From NCBI GenBank assembly GCA_914767715.1, contig OU612074.1:2061501-2125500 (forward strand): 64,000 nt of DNA. The letters run 5' to 3'. The position numbers and the translations under genes are program-made. The notes under the pieces were generated by a model. It worked only from the letters and a program-made list of their open reading frames with translations, did no database searches and was not told where the DNA came from. Positions 62,261 through 64,000 of the stretch are shown here, piece by piece; the first letter of the stretch is position 1; the number at the start of each line of letters is the position of its first letter. The stretch comes from Membranipora membranacea (Eukaryota; Bryozoa; Gymnolaemata; Cheilostomatida; Membraniporidae).

Positions 62261-62662
62261 AAGGAACGATTATTTTGATTTCAGTGGCGGCCATCTTGCT
62301 ATTTGACCCGATCATCTTGGAATATAACTTGCCAAAATAGAAAAAAATTGCCAAAACTATTGTCGATCTATTTTGCGCACCTGCTACCATACCCTCACCA
62401 GATGCTGAAAAAGCTTTTGAGATTAAATGAATATCTGATGATATCCATTTGTATTCTGGTGAATTTTCACTTTGTACGGCCAAGTAATTGATTGACGGAT
62501 CTTGTCGTCTGATTATTTCAGGATCTAATTTATGTTGCTTATTTTGATACTGGCAAAATAAACTCCTACATTGGAAATGCTAAGTTTCCTTCGGTCAGAT
62601 CGTTTATAACTGCCCCAGCTGCATGCAAAATGTATTCAACAAAGTTGTAGAATGACTATATA

Positions 62663-63022
62663 TACCGTAATACCTCACTTATAAGGCACCGACCTTATAA
62701 GTGAAGCACCTTCCTCTGAAAATATAAAAATGCCCCGGTTATAAGGCACCCCACAGCTATAAGGCGCCCCTTTGAAAGGAGAACTGACCTCGATAAGATT
62801 CGAACTCGCAACATCATGTTTACAAGGCACTGAGCTATTCAGCCTCTTGTACCTATTCAGCATATTCAGCCTACTCAGCCTCTATTCGTCCCACTTGTAA
62901 GGTGTGGTTTTTGTCCAAGTCAAATATAAAAATGCTTCAAATGATAGCCGCGCCTATATGCTCCTCTCTTATAGGCGCCTTCACCTATAAGGTACGCGCC
63001 TTATAGGTGAGGTATTTCGGTA
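62663..63022. mobile_element. TIR element (MITE) carrying a tRNA-like segment
   Basis: The left end TACCGTAATACCTCACTTAT plus AAGGC and the right end, in reverse TACCGAAATACCTCACCTAT plus AAGGC, form 25-bp terminal inverted repeats with two mismatches. Terminal TA would fit a Tc1/mariner/pogo-type target. Internal motifs repeat the TATAAGGCGCC theme. On the minus strand, 62779-62842 resembles a tRNA, with an A box (TAGCTCAGTGCCTTG) and a B box (GAGTTCGAATC). Outside the TIRs, GTTGTAGAATGACTATATA (62644-62662) is mirrored at about 63060-63080. It lies about 400 bp after the FARSB stop and is absent from arm A. Confidence 0.75.
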
Positions 63023-63028
63023 CTTATT

Positions 63029-63062
<34 letters not shown>

Positions 63063-63902
63063 GTCATTCTACAACTGTATAACGTATGAAAATATATAAT
63101 ATATATATTATACGTCTCCAAATTAGGCCTATGATGTGGAGTTTTTATTGCATGATGCTACATTGATCTATGGCGCATGGTCAATTTTACTAAATGTTGG
63201 CATTTAATGGCCTCTTACGAAAGGTGTGTTTGGTACGAGAATGACGTCATGGTGTGGAGGTGAAAAGCCTGAAACACCTATGATCAAACCACTTTAAGAA
63301 AGGCACCCCCAATTGGTATCAGCGGTGATCGAACCAGCTGATCATATTCGTTATTTTGTTCTGTCACATGTTACATTTTCAAGCAGTTTTTATTCCGTAT
63401 AAAACAACCAGACAATATACCGAAATTAGCGATATTTTAACATTTGCTCGAAAAACGAGGAAAAAGCCTGGCAATATTGTATATATATATATTACATATT
63501 TATTCTGGTGAATTTATAAGTCCAGGGATTTTTGTCCAGAACACAAAGATAGAAAGAATTTCTTTTAAAAGAAAAATGCAAATTGAGGAAATTATACAAT
63601 GTGTGTGAAACGATAGGAACACACAAAGGTATAAAAACCCAGAGAATACAGGTAAATGAGATTTACGCAATTAAAAATTTACTATTTAATATTGCTTGTT
63701 GTAGCTGCACCACCCCTGAAGATAGCCTTAGCCCTTAGGATGGATCCATAACTCTATGGATGGAACACCTTATCAACTGAGTTATTGAGACAGGTTACAA
63801 CAAAATGAATGAAACAGGGAAGGGCAACTTGCAAATTTTAATCTCTGTTTTTTGCCCGTCTGCCTGTGAGATAATCCAGAATATCATCTCATTTGTTTAC
63901 TG

Positions 63903-64000
63903 CTAATTTCTCTTCATCACAACCCAGAGTCCTTCATATTCTTTTTTGAATTCTTCACTCATTAACGGTATGCCAGGAAAGTCACCTGAGGCATATGGGA
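63903..64000 (-). CDS. Terminal exon of a methyltransferase-like protein (cut by window edge)
   Basis: On the minus strand, an open frame enters from the window edge and ends at a TAG (63903-63905). It encodes PYASGDFPGIPLMSEEFKKE followed by YEGLWVVMKRN. The F-x-K-E-Y-x-x-x-W pattern near a C-terminus resembles small SAM-dependent methyltransferases of the type suggested by the exon at 5398-5514, but the two pieces are different parts of such a protein and cannot belong to one gene in this order. Too short for a firm call. Confidence 0.4.
   Translation of the reverse strand, partial: PYASGDFPGIPLMSEEFKKEYEGLWVVMKRN

Larger units (their letters stand above)
48967..63405 (+). repeat. Arm B of the inverted duplication containing intact FARSB
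   Basis: This is the mirror of arm A (6650-24133). Similarity begins abruptly near 48967 (GTGAGAACTAAACAAATACT) and can be followed to about 63405 (AAGCAGTTTTTATTCCG). Arm B keeps all FARSB exons and the empty target site (58981-58990) for the LINE that lies in arm A. It has its own insertions: a LINE fragment in intron 1, a foldback MITE in intron 7 and a TIR element downstream of the gene. Confidence 0.85.

Overview
The window is nuclear DNA from a eukaryote, almost certainly a non-vertebrate animal. Genes are split into many short exons with GT/AG introns and no bacterial gene organisation. Introns are AT-rich and crowded with non-LTR retrotransposons, tRNA-headed and U2-snRNA-headed SINE-like repeats, and foldback/MITE-type DNA elements. 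I cannot name the species from sequence alone.

The dominant feature is a large inverted duplication. Arm A (about 6650-24133) and arm B (about 48967-63405) each carry the cytosolic phenylalanyl-tRNA synthetase beta subunit gene (FARSB), pointing towards the centre of the window at their 5' ends. I could splice arm B by eye into a complete 15-exon, 599-codon reading frame (49271-62260, +). Arm A (7419-23277, -) is a pseudogene. It lacks exons 1 (apart from a remnant), 2, 3, 11 and 13, has frameshifts in exons 8 and 9, and has lost the splice acceptor of exon 14. A roughly 5 kb LINE has also inserted in its intron 10, and arm B preserves the matching empty site.

Between the arms lie two further genes on the + strand. 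NIP7 (24256-33512; 5 exons, 180 aa) is a ribosome biogenesis factor and is complete. It starts next to the pseudogene's 5' end, in divergent orientation. The second (34612-46335; 8 exons, 393 codons as read here) encodes a secreted protein with a signal peptide, a Ly6/uPAR-like cysteine-rich module and a run of EGF and calcium-binding EGF repeats. Its last three exons are near-identical 457-bp tandem copies.

At the window edges, single exons of SAM-dependent methyltransferase-like genes are visible at 5398-5514 (-) and 63903-64000 (-). The first 5.4 kb otherwise shows no gene I can support. A 500-N assembly gap (23562-24061) lies inside arm A, but both its sides align to one short continuous stretch of arm B, so its size is probably a placeholder.

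The genes do not form a pathway, although FARSB and NIP7 are both translation housekeeping genes. The interest lies in the duplication and one-sided decay of FARSB, the nested and rearranged mobile elements, the recently amplified EGF exons, and several repeat families with copies both inside and outside the duplicated arms.
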